The translations under genes were made by a program, and so were the position numbers. This document shows positions 33,740 to 42,536 of a stretch of 64,000 nucleotides of DNA, in pieces. The DNA is from Streptomyces lomondensis (lineage in GTDB: Bacteria; Actinomycetota; Actinomycetes; Streptomycetales; Streptomycetaceae). Location of the stretch: NCBI RefSeq assembly GCF_014651035.1, contig NZ_BMWC01000010.1, positions 248,001-312,000 of the forward strand, written 5' to 3'. The first letter of the stretch is position 1; every line of letters begins with the position of its first letter. The notes under the pieces were generated by a model. That model searched no databases and was not told the origin of the DNA. It saw nothing but the letters and a program-made list of their open reading frames with translations.

Positions 33740-35869
33740 ATGGACAGCGACGGGACGCAGGAGGCCCGGGGTACGCACGCGCATCCCGTGCCGCGTCCGG
33801 CGGGGCCGCCGGAGGTGCCCGCGATGCCTCCCCGGCCGCCCCAGGCACCGGCGACGCCGCCGCCGGACGGGTCGGCCTTCCTCGCCTGGCTGCGCGCGCC
33901 ACGCCCCGACGCGGCGCCGGGCGTGTGGCGGTTCGGGCACCGGCCGCGGCCCGCGGAGGAGCCCGAGCAGGTCCCCACCCGGCAGCTGCTGAGCGGGGCG
34001 CTGATCGCCTTCCTCGTAGGCTGGCTGATCTGGTCGCTGCTCCAGAACGGGTACCTCGGCAACTGGTGGTGGGTGCCGTTCGACCTGATCGTTCCCGACG
34101 CCTGGCGCGGCGCCGACAGCGATCTCGGCGAGACCGGCACGTTCCTGGTGTACCGGGGGTACGAGCTGCTCGTCGCCCTGGCGATCATGGTCGGCGTTGC
34201 GCGGCTCGGCCGCTGGGGCGAGGTGTGGCGCCGCTTCGTCGTCCCCCGCTTCCGCCGGCCCGAGCCGCAGACGGCGCATCCGGCGCCCCAGGAGGACCCG
34301 GCCCAGTGGAACGAACTCCGTGCGGCCGGGGCCGTCGACGCCGCCGAGCGGCTCGCCGCCGAGGCCCGCGCCGGGCTCATGCGGGACGTCGACCACGCCC
34401 GGATCCTGCGCGCCTGGCAGGGCGTGCGCACCGGACGGCACAGCCTGGCCACCTTCAGCGGTGCCGTGCTCAAGGACGGCGCCGCCGCCTGCCTCCACCC
34501 CTCCGGGGAGCGCGATCTGCCCGCCCGGCTCGCCCGGCACGACCTGGTCACCGGACAGGTGCGGCTCGGGACCACCGTGGACGACGCCCGCAACCCCTAC
34601 GCCTACCGCGGGGCGGGGCTGGCCCTCGGCCCCGACCTGCTCGGCACCTCGCTCGTGGCCGTCGGCCCCGCCGGCTCCGGTAAGACCGGTACCGTCGTCC
34701 GGCCGCTCGCCGAGTCGCTGTGTCTGCACGCTCTCGCCGGGCGGGCCGCCGTGGTCGTGGTCGGGGCGGCCGGGGCGGGGCTCGGTCCGGCCGACGCGTA
34801 CGACGTCGTCGTACGGATCGGGAACCAGGAGTCCGAGTACGACCTCGACCTGTACGGGGGGACCGCCGACCCGGACGAGGCCGCGGCCGTGCTCGCCGAG
34901 GCGCTGGTCGGGGATCTCGCCGACCCGCATCCGGGCAGTGACAGCCGGCGGTCCACCACCGTCCTCGCGCAGCTGCTCGGGCCGTTCCGGGCCGTGCACG
35001 GGCGTTTCCCCTCCGTACCGGAGCTGCGCCAGCTGCTGGACGGTGCGCCGGGGCCGTTCGCCACGCTGCGGCAGGGGCTGCAGGACGCCGGGCAGGACTC
35101 GCTGCTGCGGGAACTCGACGCCCGGGAGCGGCAGATGGGGCAGCCCGGCGATGTCGGCGGGGTGCTCGCCGACCGCGTGGCGCTGCTCGACCGGCCCGCG
35201 TTCGCCGGGTTCTTCGACACCTCCGGGCAGTCGCGGCCGTTCACGCTCAAGGCCCTCGACCACCCCGTCCGGGTGCGCATCGACCTGCCCGAGCGCGGGC
35301 ACGCCGACGCCTCCCGGATGCTGGCGCGGCTGGTGCTCGCCCAGTTCACGGCGAGTGTCGCCGTACGGGAGGACCGGTCGCTGTTCGCCTGCCTGGTGCT
35401 CGACGACGCGACCGGTGTGGTGACGCCCGAGTCCGTGCGCGGCATCCAGCGGCTGCGGTCCGGCAACGCCGGCGTCGTGCTGACCCTGCGCACCCTGGAC
35501 GACGTCGCCCGGCCCCTGCGCGGGCCGCTGCTCGGGGCCACCGGGTGCCGGATGGCGCTGTCGGGGGTCACGCCCTGGGACGGGCAGGATTTCGCCGAGG
35601 TGTGGGGCAAGGAGTGGACCGAGGCCCGGGACGTCACCGACCGGCAGATCATCGCCGAGACCCCGGCGGGCAAGGCGCTGCACGCGGTGCGGCGGGTGAT
35701 CACCGGCAAGGCCCCGACCGCGCGGGCGGTGACCGTACGGCAGGTCGAGCGGGAGCGCTGGTCCGCCTCCGAGCTGGCGCACGGCGTACCGGCGGGGCAC
35801 GCGGTGCTGTCGCTGACCGATGTGAAGGGCGAGCACGCGCCGCCGCTGCTGGTGGATCTCCGGGGCTGA
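33740..35869 (+). CDS. membrane ATPase of HerA/VirD4-like type
   Basis: 709 residues from ATG 33740 (GGGGG eight bases upstream); ATG 33704, placed as if leaderless behind TTAGAT (33688-33693), would add 12 residues. A Pro-rich start is followed by two membrane helices (LLSGALIAFLVGWLIWSLL and ELLVALAIMVGVARL) and a cytoplasmic ATPase: Walker A VGPAGSGKTGTVV, Walker B CLVLDDATGVVTPESV and a sensor-like VVLTLRTLDDVARPL. The pattern is close to conjugative coupling proteins and HerA/FtsK motors, yet there are no transfer genes nearby. Streptomyces genomes annotate it simply as an ATP/GTP-binding protein. Function unknown. CTCCCCAGGGGAG (33671-33683) is a palindrome in its promoter region. Confidence 0.8.
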   Translation: MDSDGTQEARGTHAHPVPRPAGPPEVPAMPPRPPQAPATPPPDGSAFLAWLRAPRPDAAPGVWRFGHRPRPAEEPEQVPTRQLLSGALIAFLVGWLIWSLLQNGYLGNWWWVPFDLIVPDAWRGADSDLGETGTFLVYRGYELLVALAIMVGVARLGRWGEVWRRFVVPRFRRPEPQTAHPAPQEDPAQWNELRAAGAVDAAERLAAEARAGLMRDVDHARILRAWQGVRTGRHSLATFSGAVLKDGAAACLHPSGERDLPARLARHDLVTGQVRLGTTVDDARNPYAYRGAGLALGPDLLGTSLVAVGPAGSGKTGTVVRPLAESLCLHALAGRAAVVVVGAAGAGLGPADAYDVVVRIGNQESEYDLDLYGGTADPDEAAAVLAEALVGDLADPHPGSDSRRSTTVLAQLLGPFRAVHGRFPSVPELRQLLDGAPGPFATLRQGLQDAGQDSLLRELDARERQMGQPGDVGGVLADRVALLDRPAFAGFFDTSGQSRPFTLKALDHPVRVRIDLPERGHADASRMLARLVLAQFTASVAVREDRSLFACLVLDDATGVVTPESVRGIQRLRSGNAGVVLTLRTLDDVARPLRGPLLGATGCRMALSGVTPWDGQDFAEVWGKEWTEARDVTDRQIIAETPAGKALHAVRRVITGKAPTARAVTVRQVERERWSASELAHGVPAGHAVLSLTDVKGEHAPPLLVDLRG

Positions 35870-35988
35870 CGGCTTCCCGCCGGTGCGGGTACGCGGGGAC
35901 CGTACGGTGAGGCAGAATCGTCACAGGTCGTTCATACGCGGCGGCCAAAAGACCACAAAGATCACACAGCCCTGACGCAGAAGGCCTC

Positions 35989-37662
35989 ATGCCCCCGACG
36001 CTCGCCTCGCTCGTCCACCACTCCGCGCTGAAACTGACCGTGCGGGCGGGCGAAGACCGCCTCGACGTGCCGGTCCGCTGGGCGCACGTCAGCGAGCTCG
36101 CCGACCCCGTGCCCTACATGGAGGGCGGGGAACTGCTGCTGATCACCGCCCTCAAGCTGGACGCCGAGGACCCGGAGGCCATGCGCCGCTACGTGCGGCG
36201 GCTGGTCGCGGCCGGAGTGGTCGGGCTCGGCTTCGCCGTCGGCGTCAACTACGAGGAGATCCCCAAGGCGCTCGTCGACGCGGCCGAGGAGGAGGGCCTG
36301 CCGCTGCTGGAGGTGCCGCGCCGGACCCCGTTCCTCGCCATCAGCAAGGCCGTCTCCGCCGCGATCGCCGCCGACCAGTACCGGGCCGTCACGGCCGGGT
36401 TCGCCGCCCAGCGCGAGCTGACCCGGCAGGCCCAGACCGGCGGTCCGGAAGGGCTGCTGGCCGCGCTCGCCTCGCAGGTCGACGGCTGGGCGGCGCTGTA
36501 CGACGCCTCGGGCGCCGTCGTCGCCGCGGCACCGGAGTGGGCCGGGCGGCGGGCCGCGCGGCTCACCGGCGACGTCCAGCGGCTGCGGGAGCGGCCCGCA
36601 CCCGCCTCGTCGGTGGTCGGCGGGCCGGACAACGAGGACCGGGTCGAGCTGCACACCATCGGCACCGGCCGGCGCCCCCGGGCGGCCCTCGCCGTCGGGA
36701 CCGCCGCCGCCCTCGGCACGGCCGAGCGCTACGCCGTCCACTCCGCGATCGCGCTGCTGACCCTGACCACGGAACGCTCCCGGTCCCTCCAGGCGGCCGA
36801 GCAGCGCGTCGGCACGGCGGTGCTGCGCATGCTCCTGGCCGGGGAGCCGGACCACGCGCGGGCCGTCGCCGGGGATCTGTACGGCGGGCTGCTGGACGCG
36901 CCGTTCCGGATGCTGGTCGCGGAGCGGGTGCCGGTGTCGGCGTCGGCCGCCCTGGCCCGTGCCGAGGCCGGGGCGCCCGCCCGGGCCGCGGACCGGCCCT
37001 CGGCCGCCGCGCTCGCCGCGGCCGACACGGGCGGCGACCCCCTCGCGGCGCTGGCCGACGTCATGGAGTCCGCCGCGGCCCGGGCCGGCGAGGCCGTCCT
37101 CGTCGTGCCGGAGGGGGAGCGGCTGGTGGTGCTGGCCGCGGACGGCGGTGCCGCGGCGGCGGCCTGCGGGGAGTACGCGGCCGCCCTGGAGACGGCCCGG
37201 GCCGGGGCGCGCGAGAAGGCGCCGGGCGGCGAGGAGGGCGAACTGGTCGTGGGCCTGTCGGCGCCCGCCGGGCCGATCGCCGCCTCCGCCGCGTACAAGC
37301 AGGCCGAGCAGGCGCTGTCGGTGGCGCGGCGGCGCGGGCGGATCCTCGTCGAGCACGAGCAGATGGCGGCCGGTTCGGTCCTGCCGCTGCTGGCGGACGA
37401 CGCGGTCCGGGCGTTCGCCGACGGCATGCTGCGGCCGCTGTACGAGCACGACGCCACGGGCCGCGGCGACCTCGTCGCCTCCCTGCGCGCCTGGCTGTCC
37501 AAGCACGGCCAGTGGGACGCGGCGGCGGCCGACCTCGGCGTCCACCGCCACACCCTGCGCTACCGCATGCGCCGCGTCGAGGAGATCCTCGGCCGCTCCC
37601 TGGACGACCCGGACGCGCGGATGGAGCTCTGGCTGGCCCTGAAGGCGACCAACACCGACTAG
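35989..37662 (+). CDS. PucR-family transcriptional regulator
   Basis: 557 residues. The N-terminal PucR sensor domain (about 1-130) shows LTVRAGEDRLDVPVRWAHVS, ELADPVPYMEGGELLLITAL and VGLGFAVG. The middle (about 150-420) is GAF/GGDEF-like. The C-terminal helix-turn-helix (about 500-550) reads LRAWLSKHGQWDAAAADLGV, HRHTLRYRMRRVEEILGRSL. PucR-type activators respond to nitrogen compounds such as purines, and some control GABA or proline use. Placed between gabT (divergent, one gene away) and an aldehyde dehydrogenase 122 bases downstream, it is a good candidate activator of GABA catabolism (inference). Confidence 0.9.
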   Translation: MPPTLASLVHHSALKLTVRAGEDRLDVPVRWAHVSELADPVPYMEGGELLLITALKLDAEDPEAMRRYVRRLVAAGVVGLGFAVGVNYEEIPKALVDAAEEEGLPLLEVPRRTPFLAISKAVSAAIAADQYRAVTAGFAAQRELTRQAQTGGPEGLLAALASQVDGWAALYDASGAVVAAAPEWAGRRAARLTGDVQRLRERPAPASSVVGGPDNEDRVELHTIGTGRRPRAALAVGTAAALGTAERYAVHSAIALLTLTTERSRSLQAAEQRVGTAVLRMLLAGEPDHARAVAGDLYGGLLDAPFRMLVAERVPVSASAALARAEAGAPARAADRPSAAALAAADTGGDPLAALADVMESAAARAGEAVLVVPEGERLVVLAADGGAAAAACGEYAAALETARAGAREKAPGGEEGELVVGLSAPAGPIAASAAYKQAEQALSVARRRGRILVEHEQMAAGSVLPLLADDAVRAFADGMLRPLYEHDATGRGDLVASLRAWLSKHGQWDAAAADLGVHRHTLRYRMRRVEEILGRSLDDPDARMELWLALKATNTD

Positions 37663-37784
37663 CCAAAACGTAGTGCCCCCGGCCGCCACTGCTACACCCC
37701 GGACAAGCACCCTTCGGCCACCCCGCGCCTACCGTTGGTCCCGCAGCACAGGATCACCCCCAACGCCGAAGGGCCGGAACACAC

Positions 37785-39230
37785 ATGACTTCCACCCACG
37801 CCTTCTGGCTCGCCGGCCGCCAGGCCACCGGCGAGGACACCTTCGACGTCACCTCCCCGTGGGACGGGCGGCTCGTCGGCCAGGTCAGCGTGCCGACGGA
37901 CGCGCAGGTCGAGGAGGCCGTGGCCGCCGCGTACGCCGTGCGGGACGAGTTCGCCGCGACTCCGGCGCACGTGCGCGCCGCCGCCCTCGACCACGTCAGC
38001 AAGCGCCTCGCCGAGCGCACCGAGGAGATCGCGCGGCTGATCTCCGCCGAGAACGGCAAGCCCATGAAGTGGGCGCGGGGCGAGGTCGGCCGGGCCGTCT
38101 CGGTGTTCCGGTTCGCGGCCGAGGAGGCCCGGCGGTTCAACGGCGGCGAGGCCCAGCGGCTCGACACGGACCTCGGCGGCCAGGGCCGGCTCGCCCTCAC
38201 CCGCCGCTTCCCGAAGGGCGTCGTGCTCGGCATCGCGCCCTTCAACTTCCCGCTGAACCTCTGCGCCCACAAGGTCGCACCGGCCATCGCCGCCGGCGCC
38301 CCGATCATCCTGAAGCCGGCCCCGGCGACCCCGCTGTCCGGCCTGATCATCGGCGACCTGCTCGCCGAGACCGAGCTGCCCGAGGGCTCCTGGAGCATCC
38401 TGCCGGTCGCCAACGACAAGATGCCCGCCCTCGTGCAGGACGAGCGCCTGCCCGTCATCTCGTTCACCGGCTCCGAGAAGGTCGGTTACGCGATCATGGA
38501 CTCGGTGCCGCGCAAGCACTGCACCCTGGAGCTGGGCGGCAACGGCGCGGCCGTCGTCCTCGCCGACTGGGCGAGCGACGAGGACCTGGACCGGGCGGCG
38601 AACCGCATCGCCACCTTCTCCAACTACCAGGGCGGCCAGTCCTGCATCTCCGTCCAGCGGGTCATCGCCGACGCCTCGGTGTACGACCGGCTGCTGCCGC
38701 GCATCGTCGCCGCCGTCGAGGCCCAGGTCACCGGCGACCCGAGCGACGACGCCACCGACGTCGGCCCGCTGGTCAGCGAGGACGCCGCCAAGCGCGTCGA
38801 GGCCTGGGTCCAGGAGGCCGTGGACGCCGGTGCCCGGCTGCTCACCGGCGGCAAGCGCGACGGCGCCTCCTACGCGCCGACCGTCCTGGCCGAGGTCCCG
38901 GCCGACGTGACGCTCTCCTGCGAGGAGGTCTTCGGGCCGGTCCTCACCGTGCAGAAGGTGAACGGCGAGGCCGCGGCCTTCGCCGCCGTCAACGACTCCA
39001 AGTACGGCCTCCAGGCAGGCGTGTTCACCCACGACCTTCAGACCGCCTTCCGCGCCCACCGCGCCCTGGAGGTCGGCGGCGTCGTCATCGGCGACGTGCC
39101 GTCCTACCGCGCCGACCAGATGCCCTACGGCGGCGTCAAGCAGTCCGGCGTGGGCCGCGAGGGCGTGCGGTTCGCGATGGAGGACTACACCTACGAGCGC
39201 GTGATGGTCCTGGCCGGAATCACCCTCTAG
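37785..39230 (+). CDS. aldehyde dehydrogenase, candidate succinate-semialdehyde dehydrogenase
   Basis: 481 residues. Motifs: GIAPFNFPLNLCAHKVAPAI, FTGSEKVGYAIM, LELGGNGAAVVLADW (general-base Glu), QGGQSCISVQR (catalytic Cys) and CEEVFGPVLTVQKV. Family typing from motifs alone is not decisive; proximity to gabT and the PucR regulator suggests succinate semialdehyde as substrate (inference). In the leader, CCCTTCGGC (37710-37718) and GCCGAAGGG (37765-37773) are complementary, and the right arm lies at the ribosome site, so the mRNA may fold there. It is followed by a Zur-like palindrome and a strong terminator. Confidence 0.88.
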   Translation: MTSTHAFWLAGRQATGEDTFDVTSPWDGRLVGQVSVPTDAQVEEAVAAAYAVRDEFAATPAHVRAAALDHVSKRLAERTEEIARLISAENGKPMKWARGEVGRAVSVFRFAAEEARRFNGGEAQRLDTDLGGQGRLALTRRFPKGVVLGIAPFNFPLNLCAHKVAPAIAAGAPIILKPAPATPLSGLIIGDLLAETELPEGSWSILPVANDKMPALVQDERLPVISFTGSEKVGYAIMDSVPRKHCTLELGGNGAAVVLADWASDEDLDRAANRIATFSNYQGGQSCISVQRVIADASVYDRLLPRIVAAVEAQVTGDPSDDATDVGPLVSEDAAKRVEAWVQEAVDAGARLLTGGKRDGASYAPTVLAEVPADVTLSCEEVFGPVLTVQKVNGEAAAFAAVNDSKYGLQAGVFTHDLQTAFRAHRALEVGGVVIGDVPSYRADQMPYGGVKQSGVGREGVRFAMEDYTYERVMVLAGITL

Positions 39231-39232
39231 CT

Positions 39233-39251
39233 TATGGGAACCATTTTCATA
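39233..39251. promoter_or_regulatory. Zur-box-like palindrome between convergent genes
   Basis: TATGGGAACCATTTTCATA, read on the other strand as TATGAAAATGGTTCCCATA, matches 12 of 15 positions of the Streptomyces Zur (zinc repressor) pattern TGAAAATGATTTTCA as I recall it. It starts two bases after a stop codon and no gene starts nearby, so it may be orphaned. Unusually AT-rich for this genome. Confidence 0.4.
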
Positions 39252-39266
39252 TAGGCTCTGCGAAGA

Positions 39267-39298
39267 GGCCCGGCACCGATGCCTTCCGGTGCCGGGCC
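39267..39298. terminator. strong bidirectional terminator
   Basis: GGCCCGGCACC (39267-39277) and GGTGCCGGGCC (39288-39298) form a perfect 11-bp stem with a 10-base loop, between the convergent aldehyde dehydrogenase and GH3 genes. A pyrimidine tract (CCTTCTC) follows. Confidence 0.8.
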
Positions 39299-39327
39299 CC
39301 TTCTCTACGCCGGCCTGCTCCGGACCC

Positions 39328-42165
39328 TCAACCGGAGAAGCCGACGTGCGCGAGCCGCAGCGGGCCGCGCAGCCTGAGGTGCACGTCGTGGACGCCCGCG
39401 GCGGCGACGGACGCGCCGAGGGAGACGTAGTCGTACGGGCCTGATGTCGGTGCGGCCGTCGACAGCACCGCGAGCGCCGGGCCGCCGTCGAGGGACAGCT
39501 CGACCGTGCCCTCGCCCGCCACCTCCACCGTCACCCCGGAGATGCCGCGCCCGAAGTCGCAGGCGCCGTAGACCAGTTCGCCGGAAGCCGCGTCCGCCGG
39601 CGTCACCGCGTCGCCCGACACCTTCGTCCGGTCCACGATGTCGATGCCGCGCTGCTCGTCGAAGCCGGCCGCGGCCAGACCGTGCGCCAGGACCGGGCGC
39701 GGCCCGGCCGGCTCGCCGTCGAGCGTGACGGTCGTCCGCAGCCGGACGTCCTCGCTGGACGCTCCGGCCAGCAGCTCGTAGGCCCCGGGCTCCACGCGCC
39801 ACCGGTCCTGGGCGACATCCCAGAACGCGAAGGCGGACAGCGGGACGTCGAAGCTCAACTCGGCCGTCGCGCCAGGGGCGAGGGTGACGCGGCGGTGGTC
39901 CAGCAGCTCGCGGCGCGGACGCGGCACGGACGGGGCGACGGCCCTCGTGTACAGCTGGGCGACCTCGTCGGCCGTGACCTCACCGGTGTTGGTGACGGAG
40001 AAGGCGACACGCACCGCCCCGTCCTCGACGCTGGCCGTCAGGTCGCCGTAGGAGAAGGACGCGTACGACAGGCCGTGTCCGAAGGGGAACAGGGGCGTGC
40101 CCTCGAAGTAGAGGTACGTCTGGCGGCTGCCGATCACGTCGTAGTCGAGGAGGCCGGGCAGGTCGGCGTCGTCGGCGTACCAGGTCTGCGGGAGGCGGCC
40201 GGCGGGGGAGACGTCGCCGGCCAGCACGCGGGCCAGGGCGGTGCCGGCCGCCTGGCCGCCGTGCGCGGTCCACAGTACGGCGGGGAGATCGGACGGGTCG
40301 ACGGCGTACGGGTAGGCGGAGACCAGCGCGAGCACGGTGGCCGGGTTCGCCGCCCTTGCCGCCCGCAGCAGCCGCTCCTGCTGCCCGGGCAGGCGCAGGG
40401 TCGTGCGGTCCTCGGTCTCGCGGCCGTTGATGTGCGGGTCGTTGCCCGCGACCACCACGACCACGTCGGCCGCCGCGGCGGCACGCGCCACCGCCTCCTC
40501 GCCCCGCTCGGTGACGACCAGTTCGAAGACCTCGGGATCTTCGTCGGCAACCTTCAGGCCGTCGGCGGAGACACAGACATGGCGACCCGTCCCCAGATGC
40601 TTCAGGAGGTGCCCGTTCCCGTGCGGTTCCAGGCTGAACGTCTCCTGGACGACCCAGCCGCCCGGCTGGTCGGCGGAGGCGCGGACGTAGCCGTCGTCGG
40701 CGACCGAGAGGTAGCGGCCGTCGGGCGCGCGCAGGGTGAGGACGCCCTCGCCCCAGTCGGCCAGGGCCAGTTCGGTGCCGGTCGCGTCGGTGGTGAGCGC
40801 GGGCAGGTCGGTGCGGCCCGCGAGCAGCGCCGGGTCGAGCGCGCCCTCGGCGCCGCGCACCGCGTCGTCGGCGTCCTCGGCCGCCGGCACGTGCAGGAAC
40901 GCGCCCGCCGAGGTCCTCAGCCGGACCCGGTCCACGCCCTCGGCGAACTCCACCCGCTCCGCGCCGAACCGCTCGTACAGGCCCTCCAGCGGGGTCGAGC
41001 GGTGCAGGAGCGTGCCGCTGTACCAGTCGAGCTTGCACTCGTCGGCGAGCAGCCCGACCACCGCGATCCGGGTGTCGGGGGCGAGCGGCAGCACGCCGTC
41101 GTTCTTCAGCAGCACGATCGCCTGCTCGGCGGCCTCCTGCGCGAGGGCGCGGTGCGCCGGGGTGTCGAACTCGCTGGTCGCGTCGTGCGGGTCGTACTCC
41201 GGGTCGAACTCGCCGAGCCGGAAGCGGACCGAGAGCTGGCGGCGGACGGCCGTGTCGACGTCGGCCTCCGTCAGCAGGCCGCGCTCCAGGGCGCCGCGCA
41301 GGCGCCCGATCATCTGCGCGGAGTCCGTGCCGTGGTCGGTGAAGCTGTCGACCCCTGCGACGAGGGAGGCGGCGGTGGCCTCCTCGTGGGTGTCGTAGTA
41401 GTGCTCGGAGTCGACCAGGTTGCTCGGCGCGCCCGCGTCCGAGCAGACCAGCAGATCCTCCTCGGTCCAGGCCCGCAGGTGCTCGCGCAGATACGGGGAG
41501 ACGTGGTTGGGCCGGCCGTTGACCAGGTTGTACGCCGGCATCACGCCGGCCACCGCGCCCGCCTCGACGGTCTCGCGGAAGGCCCGCAGGTCGTACTCGT
41601 GCAGCACGCGCGGGCGCACCGAGCTCGACGTCGTGGCCCGGTCCGTCTCGTTGTTGTGGGCGAGCCAGTGCTTCAGCACGGGCGCGGTGCGCCAGTAGGT
41701 GGGGTGGTCGCCGCGCAGGCCGTGCGTGTAGGCGGTGGCGATCGCCGAGGTGAGCTTGGGGTCCTCCGAGTAGCCCTCCTCGTTGCGGCCCCACAGCGGG
41801 TGGCGCAGCAGGTTGACGACCGGCGCCCAGACGTTGAGGCCGACGCGCTCGTCCTTGGCGCGCATCGCCCGGACCTCCTTGGACACCGCGTCGCCGACGC
41901 GCCGCACCAGCTCCGGGTTCCAGGTGGCGCCGAGGCCGACCGCCTGCGGGAACACCGTCGCCGGGCCCATCCACGCCACGCCGTGCAGGGCCTCCTGGCC
42001 GGTGCGGAAGGCGGCGACGCCCAGCCGTTCGACGGCGGGCGCGAACTGGTGCAGGAACGCGGTCTTCTCCTCCAGCGTGAGCCGCGACAGGAGGTCGTCG
42101 ACGCGGTTCGCGAACGGCAGGCGCGGATCGCGGAACGGCGGCACGGGCGGCGTGGGTGCGGTCAC
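39328..42165 (-). CDS. GH3 beta-glucosidase/beta-xylosidase, intracellular
   Basis: 945 residues from GTG 42165 (AAAGGGA seven bases upstream). Glycoside hydrolase 3: FPQAVGLGATWNPELVRRVG, WGRNEEGYSEDPKLTSA, LKHWLAHNNETDR, DLLVCSDAGAPSNL (nucleophile Asp) and NDGVLPLAPDTRIAVVGLLA. A fascin/ricin-like insert sits between the two catalytic lobes (about 410-540: RTSAGAFLHVPAAED, LRAPDGRYLSVADDGYVRAS). A fibronectin-III-like module follows, then a CBM6-like C-terminus. There is no signal peptide. In this locus it would release backbone glucose from xyloglucan oligosaccharides after the side chains are removed (inference). A LacI-type operator abuts its -10 region. Confidence 0.88.
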   Translation of the reverse strand: MTAPTPPVPPFRDPRLPFANRVDDLLSRLTLEEKTAFLHQFAPAVERLGVAAFRTGQEALHGVAWMGPATVFPQAVGLGATWNPELVRRVGDAVSKEVRAMRAKDERVGLNVWAPVVNLLRHPLWGRNEEGYSEDPKLTSAIATAYTHGLRGDHPTYWRTAPVLKHWLAHNNETDRATTSSSVRPRVLHEYDLRAFRETVEAGAVAGVMPAYNLVNGRPNHVSPYLREHLRAWTEEDLLVCSDAGAPSNLVDSEHYYDTHEEATAASLVAGVDSFTDHGTDSAQMIGRLRGALERGLLTEADVDTAVRRQLSVRFRLGEFDPEYDPHDATSEFDTPAHRALAQEAAEQAIVLLKNDGVLPLAPDTRIAVVGLLADECKLDWYSGTLLHRSTPLEGLYERFGAERVEFAEGVDRVRLRTSAGAFLHVPAAEDADDAVRGAEGALDPALLAGRTDLPALTTDATGTELALADWGEGVLTLRAPDGRYLSVADDGYVRASADQPGGWVVQETFSLEPHGNGHLLKHLGTGRHVCVSADGLKVADEDPEVFELVVTERGEEAVARAAAAADVVVVVAGNDPHINGRETEDRTTLRLPGQQERLLRAARAANPATVLALVSAYPYAVDPSDLPAVLWTAHGGQAAGTALARVLAGDVSPAGRLPQTWYADDADLPGLLDYDVIGSRQTYLYFEGTPLFPFGHGLSYASFSYGDLTASVEDGAVRVAFSVTNTGEVTADEVAQLYTRAVAPSVPRPRRELLDHRRVTLAPGATAELSFDVPLSAFAFWDVAQDRWRVEPGAYELLAGASSEDVRLRTTVTLDGEPAGPRPVLAHGLAAAGFDEQRGIDIVDRTKVSGDAVTPADAASGELVYGACDFGRGISGVTVEVAGEGTVELSLDGGPALAVLSTAAPTSGPYDYVSLGASVAAAGVHDVHLRLRGPLRLAHVGFSG

Positions 42166-42201
42166 GTGGGATTCCCTTTGCAATGGAGCGGCAAGGCCCT
42201 T

Positions 42202-42215
42202 TCGAAGCGCTTCGA
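42202..42215. promoter_or_regulatory. LacI-type operator, GH3 promoter
   Basis: TCGAAGCGCTTCGA, a perfect 14-bp palindrome. It abuts the -10 region of the minus-strand promoter at 42216-42244, so a bound repressor would block initiation. Identical to the copies at 42385 and 58063. Confidence 0.8.
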
Positions 42216-42244
42216 TGCTCATTCGACGTGGGGGCGGGTGTCAA
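42216..42244 (-). promoter_or_regulatory. putative promoter of the GH3 gene
   Basis: Read on the minus strand: -35 TTGACA (42239-42244), 17-base spacer, -10 TGAGCA (42216-42221). The -35 is perfect and the -10 poor. The operator lies immediately downstream. Confidence 0.5.
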
Positions 42245-42246
42245 GA

Positions 42247-42261
42247 CACCTCGATGCAACA
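42247..42261. repeat. motif CACCTCGATGCAACA, copy 1
   Basis: Fifteen bases identical to 58115-58129. Both copies lie 30-40 bases from a GAAGCGCTTC palindrome, in the two control regions of the xyloglucan locus. Possibly a second regulator's site. Confidence 0.45.
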
Positions 42262-42384
42262 ACTCCGACCCATCGGCGCCATTCCAAGCGACATATGCGT
42301 CCGGTCGCGATCGCGCACAGCCCGGAGGAATCTTGTAATCGCCCCTTGTGCACCCCTGGGCCTTCACTTAACCTCGCAGCAACA

Positions 42385-42398
42385 TCGAAGCGCTTCGA
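42385..42398. promoter_or_regulatory. LacI-type operator, transport/hydrolase operon
   Basis: TCGAAGCGCTTCGA again, 138 bases before the binding-protein start. TTGTGC (42346-42351) and TTAACC (42368-42373), 16 bases apart, are a possible promoter just upstream, which puts the operator near the transcription start. The surrounding 371-base gap between the divergent genes (42166-42536) holds no gene. Confidence 0.8.
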
Positions 42399-42536
42399 CT
42401 GTGAAGTCCGCCACCTGCTGGTGTGCATGCCTCGTCACGCGTCGGAGTATCGCTTCGGCTCAGCCAGTTCCACTCGAGACACCACAGCCGACGGCCCTCC
42501 GCCGGGTGTCCTGGTGCGCCATGAAGGGTTGACGCA

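Noticed and set aside
33488..35836. Long N-terminal extension of gabT in the same frame
   Set aside because: It runs antisense through the ATPase gene, and the ATG at 33487 has a good ribosome site and matches the usual GabT length.
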